64,000 nt of DNA from Cyanoderma ruficeps (taxonomy: Eukaryota > Chordata > Aves > Passeriformes > Timaliidae), in the NCBI GenBank assembly GCA_008694505.1, contig VZDJ01000594.1, forward strand, positions 7,569,746 through 7,633,745, in the 5' to 3' direction. The translations under genes were made by a program, and so were the position numbers. The notes beneath the pieces are model-generated. The model had not been told where the DNA came from. It worked only from the letters and a program-made list of their open reading frames with translations, and searched no databases. Each line of letters begins with the position of its first letter. Position 1 is the first letter of the stretch. Positions 42,001 through 46,960 of the stretch are shown in pieces.

Positions 42001-44934
42001 CAAAGCTCTCTGATAAAGTTGGCAACTGGATTTGTCAGTAATATAGAGGTGGCAGTGTCGCCATGAATTTTCTGCCTTCTGTCTTTGTGCTGTGGGTTCC
42101 CACAGAGTGGAATGTAAACAAGTGTGTAAAAATAGATATTTACATTCCTGTCCTCTGAGAGAAGAAATGATTGATGGTGATATCCACCATCCAAGTTGAG
42201 GAGGTGGCCCCTGTGGTGGCCAATCTCTGGACCTTTGTAGATGTAGATAAAATGGAGTCAGATTTTTGAAATAAACGGTTAGTTCCCTTGAACTGCTGCT
42301 GGTGTGGCCTCATCTTTCTGTCCCTGAAATTGGGACATCTTAGCCTCAGCTGTCACAGTGGCAGTGGTCTGGTTGTGTCCCTGTTACCCCATATTTTGAG
42401 CCAGGGGGATGCCAGCAAACCCCAGCCACAGGAGATGAGGTGGCCACAGGGATGGACTGAAGTTCTCGTGAGTCCTGGCCCCAAGTCACATAAGCTGCCC
42501 AAGCAGCTTATGTTACTTTCTGGAGGATACTCTGCTTTGAACTGGAAGTGTCTCCAAAGTCCACTCATGCAACATTATAGTCCTGGAGGGACATTTGGTG
42601 TCACTCAGGCCAGCTCCTTGCAGGTCTTCCTTCTTAGGAATTAACACAGTGCCTACGAGTGCTATAGTTAATAGCATGGGGGCTCCTAGATGTTTTTTCC
42701 CCTCAATTTCCATGATTTTTTTTCATTGACTTAGATGAACACACATGTTTTTAAGAGACAAGGGGCATAGCTGGAACCACCTGGAAGAGGAGGGGTTCAA
42801 ACTGAATGTAGGGGAAAACTCTTTCACCAAGGGAACAGTAAGACAGTGGAACAGGTTGCTCAGGGAGGTTGCCATGTAACCTCGGATCTCGAATCTCACT
42901 TCAGAGATTTCAAATCCCACCCGATGCACTGAGTTCCATGATCTGATTTCATGTCCAACTTGGCCTCAGAGCAGAATATTGGACTATAGTCCTTCTGAGG
43001 TGATCTTTGTTCCCAGACAAGATTTGTAACAGCAAGTAATGATCTCTCCTGAGATCATGTGAGAAGTGTATACAAGCCAGCAGGATAAGTTGTAAGTTTT
43101 CACTTTCCCTCATTCTTTTATAAACAGGAAGAATAAAAATGACATAAGTAAACTGATTTTCAAGAGTGGGGATTTCCAGATGTCACCTTATGCTGAATAT
43201 CCGAAGAATCCCCGGGCACAGGAGTGGGGCAGAGAGACCATCGAGATGCAGGAGAATGGAAGCACCAAGAACCTGTTGCAGATGACAGATGTGTATTATT
43301 CGGTATCTATCCATAGCTTAACTTCTAACCCTTTGTGCCTCATACAGGAAAGAGATACTCCTTTAGTTTTGGAAGCGCAGATCCCTTTCCTGCAAGATAA
43401 AGAGGCAAAGCAAATGTCTTCCATAGACAGCAAAGCATCAGGAGTCCTACGGGCTCTAGCTATTACCCAGGGTTAATATCTTTCCCTAAAAGAGATGTCA
43501 TTAGGAAGAATGCTTAGGAAATGTCTAGGAATATTTTGGTAAAAATGCCCCAAAAATCCCAATCCTAGAGTGGAGAAGGACAGTTAAAGGTTTTGGATAA
43601 ACTGCTAGGGTTCCCTGTTAGCAGTTTTCTCCTGTCCACCCTCCTGATGAAGTGGAAGGTTGAAACCTCTCTCTGGGGAACTTTGCCCCAAAATAGGAAG
43701 ATGCTGGTCACTGAGGACCCCTCTTCTCCTCCATTCCTTCCCTCTCCAGGGTACATAAGGAGCATCCCTTGAGCTCTGAAGGAATGAGGAGTAATAGGCT
43801 GTGTAGGGCAGAAAGACACAAGGACAAGGTGTTATGTCATGGTCGGTACCATCTGCTAATGGCTGTCTCCAGAGCTGTGGTGCTGCTGTATCATCCGTCA
43901 CTGATTTTCAGCAACTCTTTCAGCAGAGAACAGAGAACATTACTATTTTCCTGGCTTATATTTTGAGTTTTTCAGTAAGCAAATTTAATGGGTTGCACAG
44001 CATGGAGTCAAATAATCCTCCTTCATGCTTCAACTAAGAATGAGATATTTGAAAATGAAAATGCATTTCCTAATTTTTTTAAAGACTCTCATTATGCTGG
44101 GAACTAGAAAGGAAAACTTTTTAGGAATCAGTAGGTGATGAGAGCTTTGCATGAATCTGCTCTGTAACAGATTAAACCAAGAGGCTTCATGTTATTCACT
44201 GGGTGAAAGGATTGTACAGTCTTGGTCTTAGACATCAATGTTGCTCCACCAAGTGTCCCCAGGAGATTTACTTAGTAACAAGAAGGGAAGAGAAAGGAAG
44301 GTCTGATTGTTTTGTATTTGACATATAATCCAAGGGTCTGTATTGGGAGAGGAGGTACCTATAGTAAATGGGGAGAGAAGTGCTCAGGTAACACTCAAAG
44401 CAGGAGACTAACTTTGATTTTCTAGGCTTGCCTCCTTTAAGGATGGCTCTGGGATGATATCCTTGAGAGTTGTTTCAATACCTGAGCTCAGCAGTGTATG
44501 GTTTTTTTTCCTAATTAAAAATTAACTGTGTACTTAGACCACACTTAGCAGAGTCAGGTAAACTTCAAGTCTGTTCATTGTCCAGATGTTGAAATTAGAT
44601 TTCATCATAATAATCCCTTCAGGCAATACAGCAAAAATCATTTAAGATTATAGAGATCATTAGAGATCACATTATTCCCTCTAGCTACTGAACCAACAGC
44701 AAAGAGATGTGGTAAGGCTGTGCCTGAAGGAGGATTTGAGTGTGAGAATAAGACTTTTTATTTAATCTTTTTTTGCTAATACAGCCAACTGGACTGAGAA
44801 ATCCTGAACTGGAAAGAAATGGACTTTATCCTCCCTACACTGGTTTGCCTGGATCTCGACATTCATGCATCTACCCTGGACAATACAATCCATCCTTCAT
44901 CAGTGATGAAACCAGAAGAAGAGACTATTTTTAG
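1..44934 (+). CDS. HEG1: HEG1 (heart of glass), mucin-like transmembrane receptor; multi-exon, 5' end outside window
   Basis: Seen: exons 1-59 (partial, tentative), 17870-18136, 19122-19352, 19737-20009, 21198-21506, 21919-22236, 22736-23050, 23923-24228, 24914-25462, 25813-26151, 27133-28497, 30748-30867, 32477-32571, 33371-33429, 33885-34045, 35779-35913, 40572-40614, 40717-40754, 41254-41341, 43128-43302 and 44785-44934. All have GT-AG borders and phases match at every junction. Domain order is Ser/Thr/Pro-rich mucin region, EGF, SEA-like module, EGF, Cys module, one transmembrane helix and a 108-residue cytoplasmic tail ending RRRDYF. Known: HEG1 is an endothelial and endocardial receptor whose C-terminal Tyr-Phe binds the KRIT1 FERM domain, placing the CCM complex at junctions. 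It controls heart growth and vessel integrity. I identified it from the tail and transmembrane sequence, which I recall as almost identical to mammalian HEG1. The mucin region is longer than I recall for human. The signal peptide is not in the window. Confidence 0.93.
2576..2612 (+). repeat. Possible MIR (ancient tRNA-derived SINE) fragment
   Basis: The short stretch reading 'cccatctgtgaaatgggaat' matches the conserved 3' part of MIR as I remember it (cctcatctgtaaaatgggga). The flanks show no clear continuation, so this is a weak call. Confidence 0.4.
10010..10220. other. GC-rich, CpG-containing patch in HEG1 intron 1
   Basis: About 200 bases are clearly richer in CG dinucleotides than the surrounding AT-leaning intron, notably 10040-10060 and 10165-10220. 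Open frames cross it on the plus strand, but none shows homology I recognise or splice signals in the HEG1 phase. It could be an old exon, an enhancer or chance. Confidence 0.3.
14030..14540. promoter_or_regulatory. Intronic CpG-rich island, possible alternative HEG1 promoter or enhancer
   Basis: This stretch is dense in CCG/CGG/GCG, especially 14205-14310 and 14485-14580, and sits 3.3 kb upstream of the first mucin exon. It starts with a C-run (14051-14074) and contains a TATA-like element near 14440-14450 (gtttataattata). It is a compact CpG island inside an otherwise CpG-poor intron. No first exon with a signal peptide and matching phase could be identified, so promoter function is an inference. 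Confidence 0.35.
17870..18136 (+). CDS. HEG1: HEG1 mucin exon A (phase 1-1)
   Basis: The acceptor tccttttag and donor GTGAGT frame 267 nt with one base carried in and one out. It encodes 89 residues rich in Ser, Thr, Ala, Gly and Pro, beginning Ile-Glu-Ser-Ser-His. The Gly/Glu-Ser-(Ser)-His opening recurs at the start of most later mucin exons, which supports this acceptor. It is the first mucin exon recognised after exon 1. Confidence 0.8.
19122..19352 (+). CDS. HEG1: HEG1 mucin exon B (phase 1-1)
   Basis: The acceptor ttgctttccag and donor GTGAGC frame 231 nt (77 codons) in phase 1-1. It opens with the recurrent Pro-Gly-Ser-His motif, and a Lys-Arg-Thr-Leu core follows Gly-Arg-Gly, matching the repeat core of exons D, G, I and J. 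It ends Ser-Ser-Glu-Ser before the donor, like exons D and G. One N-glycosylation sequon (Asn-Val-Ser) is present. Confidence 0.78.
19737..20009 (+). CDS. HEG1: HEG1 mucin exon C (phase 1-1)
   Basis: The acceptor ccctttgccttgcag and donor GTGAGC frame 273 nt (91 codons) in phase 1-1. It is strongly Ser/Pro/Ala-rich, with no Arg-Thr-Leu core, and ends with a Ser-Pro-Leu-Leu-Thr stretch that resembles the 'Pro-Leu-Leu-Thr' endings of exons D, E and G. It has one Asn-Ser-Thr sequon. Confidence 0.82.
20514..20753 (+). pseudogene. HEG1: Candidate decaying HEG1 mucin exon (donor apparently lost)
   Basis: An open Ser/Thr-rich frame starts at a possible phase-1 acceptor (gcagcagccag) with Ser-Gly, as at other mucin exons. 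It runs to a TAG at 20753-20755. At the place where a phase-1 donor would be expected (about 20697), the sequence reads 'cctgcaggagacc' instead of the usual 'cctgcaggtgagc' type. Later GTs are weak or in the wrong phase. It may be a dying exon or simply intron; including it would break the symmetrical splicing. Confidence 0.35.
20831..20887. repeat. Purine-rich simple repeat (A-run, GA-repeat)
   Basis: A short AC repeat, then A-runs broken by single Gs, then (GA)n and another A-run. It is a low-complexity intronic tract between mucin exons. Confidence 0.9.
21198..21506 (+). CDS. HEG1: HEG1 mucin exon D (phase 1-1), paralogue of exon G
   Basis: The acceptor tttttctgtag and donor GTGAGT frame 309 nt (103 codons). 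It contains a Thr-Thr-Ser-Thr-Ser tract followed by Gly-Gly-Gly-Arg-Thr-Leu-Lys-Ser-Leu-Pro-Ala-Ser-Thr. Nearly the same text occurs in exon G (23923-24228), as does the closing Pro-Leu-Leu-Thr-Gly and Ser-Glu-Ser ending. The two exons are therefore recent duplicates. Product: O-glycosylated ectodomain segment. Confidence 0.88.
21919..22236 (+). CDS. HEG1: HEG1 mucin exon E (phase 1-1)
   Basis: The acceptor ctcctttttcag and donor GTAAAT frame 318 nt (106 codons). It opens Phe-Gly-Ser-Asn, has Thr/Ser-rich sequence with Leu-Gly-Gly-Thr-Phe-Ser-Ser-Leu in the position of the Arg-Thr-Leu core, and closes with Pro-Leu-Leu-Thr and Ser-Glu-Gly-Pro. It is a diverged member of the same exon family. 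Confidence 0.85.
22736..23050 (+). CDS. HEG1: HEG1 mucin exon F (phase 1-1)
   Basis: The acceptor ttgtatcctag and donor GTGAGC frame 315 nt (105 codons). It opens Val-Arg-Ser-Ser-His and contains Ser-Ser-Gly-Gly-Arg-Pro-Pro-Arg-Ser, a likely decayed form of the Gly-Gly-Arg-Thr-Leu-Arg-Ser core. It closes Ser-Pro-Ser-Glu-Gly-Pro-Ser-Pro, close to the end of exon G. No stop codon or frame break is seen. Confidence 0.85.
23318..23450 (-). repeat. Probable MIR fragment (minus strand)
   Basis: 'ccatgttacagacaagaaaa' followed by AG-rich sequence and '...catgtccctgtgatcccag' resembles the reverse complement of MIR as I recall it (ccattttacagatgaggaaactgagg...). It is old and diverged, in the intron between mucin exons F and G. 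Confidence 0.45.
23923..24228 (+). CDS. HEG1: HEG1 mucin exon G (phase 1-1), paralogue of exon D
   Basis: The acceptor gtcacattttag and donor GTGAGC frame 306 nt (102 codons). It shares the Thr-Thr-Ser-Thr-Ser-x-Ser-Thr-Thr and Gly-Gly-Gly-Arg-Thr-Leu-Arg-Ser-Leu-Pro-Ala-Ser-Thr blocks and the whole closing segment with exon D. Exons E and F lie between the two, so the duplication was not a simple adjacent copy. Confidence 0.88.
24914..25462 (+). CDS. HEG1: HEG1 mucin exon H (phase 1-1), NAGNAG acceptor
   Basis: 549 nt (183 codons) between acceptor tctttcttag and donor GTGAGT. The acceptor is a tandem tagcag, so splicing at 24914 or 24917 keeps frame and adds or drops one residue. It is Ser/Thr/Ala-rich with no Arg-Thr-Leu core, and may be a fusion of two older exons. 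The sequence is open throughout. Confidence 0.85.
25813..26151 (+). CDS. HEG1: HEG1 mucin exon I (phase 1-1)
   Basis: The acceptor ccttttccag and donor GTAAGT frame 339 nt (113 codons). It opens Pro-Gly-Ser-Ser-His and carries Gly-Ala-Glu-Glu-Arg-Thr-Leu-His-Ser-Val, the repeat core again, followed by an Asn-Ala-Ser sequon. Mucin-type composition. Confidence 0.86.
27133..28497 (+). CDS. HEG1: HEG1 large mucin exon J (phase 1-1)
   Basis: 1365 nt (455 codons) from acceptor ttttactccag to donor GTAATG. The first 60 residues carry Ser-His-Thr-Asp-Gly-Thr-Tyr and Gly-Gly-Glu-Arg-Thr-Leu-Leu-Ser-Ile, which I recall as closely matching the human protein, so orthology is secure here. Then follow a Ser-homopolymer-like tract (about 27515-27780) and a Thr/Pro/Ser-rich stalk with many Thr-Thr and Thr-Pro pairs. 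Several Asn-x-Ser/Thr sequons are present. Expected role: a stiff, heavily O-glycosylated extracellular stalk. Confidence 0.93.
28498..30747 (+). other. HEG1 intron between mucin exon J and the EGF exon (2.25 kb)
   Basis: In mammals, as I recall, a first EGF exon lies at this point. I searched all three plus-strand frames for a Cys-Asn-Pro-Cys type EGF pattern and found none. The rest is AT-rich intron with poly-T at 29988-30001. Confidence 0.6.
30748..30867 (+). CDS. HEG1: HEG1 EGF-like domain exon (cbEGF type)
   Basis: 120 nt, phase 1-1, acceptor acttttatag, donor GTAAGA. Six cysteines in EGF spacing: C-LSNP-C-PALAT-C-NNTHGSYI-C-Q-C-PLGYELEKGK-C. Cys-Asn-x4-Tyr-x-Cys fits the Asn/Asp-hydroxylation motif. 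The N-terminal calcium motif, Asp-x-Asn-Glu in the human protein as I recall, reads Glu-Val-Asp-Lys here, so calcium binding is probably weakened. It joins directly in frame to exon J. Confidence 0.95.
   Translation, partial: RWINVFPTLVLHWPPATTPMAPISVSVLLDMSWKKESAI
30868..32476 (+). other. HEG1 intron between EGF and SEA-like exons
   Basis: 1.6 kb of AT-leaning intron. I see no repeat family, exon or regulatory element I can support. Confidence 0.7.
32477..32571 (+). CDS. HEG1: HEG1 SEA-like module, exon 1 of 3
   Basis: 95 nt, enters in phase 1 and leaves in phase 0 (donor GTGAGT directly after an ATG codon). It encodes Val-Arg-Ile-Phe-Ile-Gly through an amphipathic Glu-rich helix, with an Asn-Ile-Thr sequon. 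Position between two EGF domains and before a Leu-Pro-Gly-Tyr/Ser-Thr-Val segment fits the first strand and helix of a SEA fold. Confidence 0.92.
33371..33429 (+). CDS. HEG1: HEG1 SEA-like module, exon 2 of 3 (59 nt)
   Basis: Acceptor ctccttgcag, donor GTAAGG, phase 0 in and phase 2 out. It encodes Leu-Asn-Ala-Ser-Leu-Ser-Gly-Leu-Pro-Gly-Tyr and Ser-Thr-Val-Lys-Ala-Ser. It contains an Asn-Ala-Ser sequon. The ends fuse in frame with the exons on either side. Confidence 0.92.
33885..34045 (+). CDS. HEG1: HEG1 SEA-like module, exon 3 of 3
   Basis: 161 nt, phase 2 in, phase 1 out (donor GTAAAT). It encodes Arg-Glu-Ala-Asn-Leu-Val-His-Val-Ser-Val-Gln-Ser-Thr-Phe, then Ser-Asn-Val-Thr (sequon) and a helix with two cysteines (Arg-Ala-Cys, Glu-Ala-Cys). 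The Gly-Ser-Val-Val-Val autocleavage motif of many SEA domains is absent, so the module is probably uncleaved. That is an inference from sequence alone. Confidence 0.93.
34046..35778 (+). other. HEG1 intron between SEA-like and second EGF exon
   Basis: 1.7 kb of AT-rich intron with an A-rich tract at 35650-35684. No exon or recognised repeat. Confidence 0.7.
35779..35913 (+). CDS. HEG1: HEG1 second EGF-like exon
   Basis: 135 nt, phase 1-1, acceptor ttcccaacag, donor GTATTG. Six cysteines: Cys-x6-Cys-x6-Cys-x8-Cys-x-Cys-x13-Cys, an EGF fold with the Gly-Tyr-Phe segment before the last Cys. I recall it as very close to mammalian HEG1. Confidence 0.95.
35914..40571 (+). other. HEG1 intron (4.66 kb)
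   Basis: The largest intron of the 3' half. It contains a TTCC-rich tract near 36806-36820 and an unusually long antisense open frame (37397-38113, see findings). GC content and CpG rise near 40320-40560, just before the next exon. No coding exon recognised. Confidence 0.65.
37397..38113 (-). other. Long antisense ORF inside a HEG1 intron, 238 codons, unrecognised
   Basis: An uninterrupted ATG-to-stop frame on the minus strand. No domain, signal peptide, repeat or transposon protein that I recognise, and the composition is unremarkable. The length is somewhat more than expected by chance, but chance remains the simplest explanation. It could be part of an old retroelement or an antisense transcript. 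Confidence 0.2.
40572..40614 (+). CDS. HEG1: HEG1 Cys-module micro-exon 1 (43 nt)
   Basis: Acceptor tctgcttttag, donor GTATGG, phase 1 in and phase 2 out. It encodes Cys-Glu-Asp-Gly-Tyr-Lys-Leu-Glu-Asn-Glu-Thr-Cys-Val, including an Asn-Glu-Thr sequon. Together with the next exon it makes a short four-Cys membrane-proximal module. Confidence 0.95.
40717..40754 (+). CDS. HEG1: HEG1 Cys-module micro-exon 2 (38 nt)
   Basis: Acceptor tctgttcccag, donor GTGAGT, phase 2 in and phase 1 out. It encodes Cys-Pro-Phe-Gly-Leu-Gly-Gly-Phe-Asn-Cys-Gly-Asn. Only 102 nt of intron separate it from the previous exon. Confidence 0.95.
41254..41341 (+). CDS. HEG1: HEG1 transmembrane exon
   Basis: 88 nt, phase 1 in, phase 2 out (donor GTAGGT). 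It encodes Tyr-Gln-Leu then a hydrophobic helix Ile-Thr-Val-Val-Ile-Ala-Ala-Ala-Gly-Gly-Gly with Leu/Ile runs, ending Thr-Cys-Cys-Arg. The Cys-Cys at the inner face is a possible palmitoylation site (inference). I recall the helix as nearly identical to mammalian HEG1. Confidence 0.96.
41838..41864. repeat. (AC)n microsatellite, interrupted
   Basis: About 27 bases of CA dinucleotides with two interruptions (ctc, ata). Likely length-polymorphic. Confidence 0.9.
42750..43010 (+). repeat. Degenerate CR1-family LINE 3' fragment (plus orientation)
   Basis: 'gacaaggggca', 'gttcaaactgaatg', 'ctctttcaccaag', 'tggaacaggttgctcaggga' and 'ggactatagtccttctgagg' appear in the order of the CR1 3' end as I recall it (acaaggggc...ttcaaactgaa...ttcttcac...ggcacaggttgcccaggga...ggactagatgaccttc). 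It is heavily mutated and lacks a clean terminus. Confidence 0.6.
43128..43302 (+). CDS. HEG1: HEG1 cytoplasmic tail exon 1
   Basis: 175 nt, phase 2 in, phase 0 out (donor GTATCT). It encodes the juxtamembrane Lys-Asn-Lys-Asn-Asp, an acidic and Pro/Tyr-containing middle and Met-Thr-Asp-Val-Tyr-Tyr-Ser. The central HEG1 tail is the reported Rasip1-binding region; exact residues are not resolvable here. I recall it as nearly identical to mammals. Confidence 0.96.
43303..44784 (+). other. HEG1 last intron (1.48 kb)
   Basis: The tail frame stays open for 57 more codons past the donor at 43303, to a stop near 43474. Intron retention would thus give an alternative tail. No repeat recognised. Confidence 0.65.
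44785..44934 (+). CDS. HEG1: HEG1 last coding exon, KRIT1-binding C-terminus
   Basis: Acceptor tttgctaatacag, phase 0, 49 codons and TAG at 44932-44934. It ends Gln-Tyr-Asn-Pro-Ser-Phe-Ile-Ser-Asp-Glu-Thr-Arg-Arg-Arg-Asp-Tyr-Phe. Known: the C-terminal Tyr-Phe of HEG1 docks at the KRIT1 FERM F1-F3 interface. All features needed for that are present. Confidence 0.97.
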   Translation, partial: PTGLRNPELERNGLYPPYTGLPGSRHSCIYPGQYNPSFISDETRRRDYF

Positions 44935-46263
44935 CAGAGAGTGGAGAGGGAGTGGAAGATTGACACAGTTGTGTGGCCCTTAATCCACAGGTACAATCTG
45001 TCTCCTGGGTCGTTCGGGCCACATCAATCTTACTCTTCCCATTTAATAGGAAGGACTTTGAACTTCATGCTGAGCATTGCTGCCCTGAGGGACGGTCACA
45101 GTTGCTGAGCATCAGAGAGTAGGAGGAAGAGGAGGGAATAGCTCAAGAAGCACATCACTAGAAGACCCAGAGGGAAGCTAACATGTGTACTCCTTATTCA
45201 TTCTTCACTCTTCGCGCTGCGTGAGCAAGATGGATCAGTACAGGCAGGTGGACCGTGCCCAGCACTCTGCATCGAATACCACTAGGGAGTGTCTTGTTTA
45301 CAGATCTTGTTCACTGTTGACTGTGCTTGTCTTCCTAGCCAGCCTTCATGCAAAGATTCACTGTGCACCTGCTTTTGGTCAGGCAAGTTTGTCCACTCCC
45401 TTTTAGACCACTGCCTTGCTGTCGGCTTCGTGCACGACAGGGAAGCTGGCTTGTCTTCTGGCCCTCACCTTCTTACTGGTAAAGGTTCTCCAGATTTGTG
45501 GGTCCTTGCCAAAGCTCAGTGTCTGGCAATATTGGCTGAATTCATGGGTTGATTGTCTCCAAGGAGTGCAGGAAGGTTAGTCACACCACTGCAATTTTAA
45601 TGGAAAAAAGGCAGAGTTGTTCCTTAGTGCTGCTTTGAAAATCTTCTGTATATAGGAAATGTTGTTTTGTCAACCAATGTTGTTCAGAAGTGATGTCACT
45701 ACATGCCATCACGGTGCTTCCATATGAGATCCTTTGGGGCTCTGGTTTCCTATAAGGATTTAAATGCCTGTAGACACAGCAATATGGTATTAAATAATTA
45801 CTCATAGGGAAGAAGAAGATGCTTTGAATTCAGAATGCTTTTTATGAGGAGTCTGTGAAGGAGTAATAATGCTGTAGCCTTGGCTGGGCAGAGGAACCTG
45901 AATTCTGGGCACTGAAGGTGGGATATATTTTCAAACTTCCACAGTCCACCTTGAATTTGTAGGAGCTGTGGAGGCTTTCAGTGCATTGGAAAAGAGGGCG
46001 TACTGCAGTCTGTTGCATTTAAGGAAGAGAAAAACATGATGCTTGCAATCCTAACATAGCAAAGATCACTTATGTTGAAGTGTTTTTCTTTCTTCCATCC
46101 TAGTTTCAAGTGATTCAGACCAGGCAAGTTTCCTCTCCCAGGTGTGTTCGTTCATATTAGCAGGAGCTGAAGAATGTAAGTTATTGCATTTCTCACCAAA
46201 GATCAGATAGAAACTCATGGACTGTATTCTGACCTAAAGTGAGTGTTGAAAGAGATTGTGCTA
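44935..46263 (+). other. HEG1: Probable HEG1 3' UTR, extent uncertain
   Basis: Non-coding sequence after the HEG1 stop. An ATTAAA at 45789-45794 is a possible poly(A) signal, but no AATAAA with a clear GT-rich downstream element decides the end. Mammalian HEG1 has a long 3' UTR as I recall, so the transcript could continue past the CR1. Confidence 0.5.
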
Positions 46264-46960
46264 ATCACAGAACCCTGGAATGGGTTGGGTTGGAAGAGAT
46301 CTTAGAGATCATCTTTTTCCAACTCCTCTGCCATAAGCAGGGACACCTTCCACTAGACCAGGTTGCTGAAAGCCCCATCCAACCTGGCTTTGGACACTTG
46401 CAGGGATTGGGTAACTTCTCTGGGCAACTTGTTTCAGTGCCTCACCACTCTCATAATGAAGAATTTCTTTCTTATAAGTAATCTAAATCTACCTTCTTTG
46501 CTTTAAAATCATTTCTCCTTGTCCTATTCCTACATGCCCTTGTGAAAAGTCCCTCTCCAGCTTTCTTGTAGGCCTCCTTTAGTTACTGGAAGGTGCTCTA
46601 AGGTCTCCCTGGATCCTCCTCTTCTCCAGGCTGAACAACCCCGACTTTCTCAGCCTGTCTTCATAGGAGATCTGCTCCAGTCTCAGACCATCTTTGTGGC
46701 CTCCTCTGGCCTCATTTCTTCTTATGGGACCACTGAACACAGTACTGCAGGTAGGGTCCCAGGAGGGAAAAGCAGAGGGAGAGGATCCCCTCCCCACACT
46801 GGTTCTGGTGCCACCCAGGACACAATTGGCTTTCTGGCCTGTGAGAGCACATTGCTGGGTCATGCTGAGCTTCTCGTCAACCAACACGCCAAGTCCTCAG
46901 GGCTACTTTGTGTTCTCCAGCAGTGCTTGGGATTGCCCCAACTCACATGCAGGAAATATA
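46264..46960 (-). mobile_element. CR1 LINE, 3' end, minus strand (5'-truncated)
   Basis: It starts 'atcacagaaccctggaatgg', the reverse complement of the avian CR1 3' terminus. It continues with the typical 'ggttgggttggaagagatct', 'agggacaccttccactagac', 'ccatccaacctggctt', 'ctccaggctgaacaacccc', 'ttggctttctggcctg' and 'caccaacacgcc'-like blocks in CR1 order (last seen as caaccaacacgcc). About 700 bases survive, with no intact reading frame, so it is an inactive fossil. It supports a bird or close sauropsid source. Confidence 0.92.

Larger units (their letters stand above)
41342..43127 (+). other. HEG1 intron between TM exon and first tail exon
   Basis: 1.8 kb. It contains an (AC)n microsatellite at 41838-41864 and a degenerate CR1 fragment at about 42750-43010. 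Nothing else supported. Confidence 0.75.

Noticed and set aside
30748..44934. Assigning the first gene to MUC13 because of its EGF-SEA-EGF-TM order
   Set aside because: The cytoplasmic tail ending in Asp-Tyr-Phe and the transmembrane sequence are those of HEG1. MUC13 fits the following gene instead.
46579..46887. Minus-strand ORF overlapping the CR1 element, possible reverse-transcriptase remnant
   Set aside because: It lies in the 3' portion of CR1 and shows no intact enzyme motif I can see. Treated as part of the fossil element.
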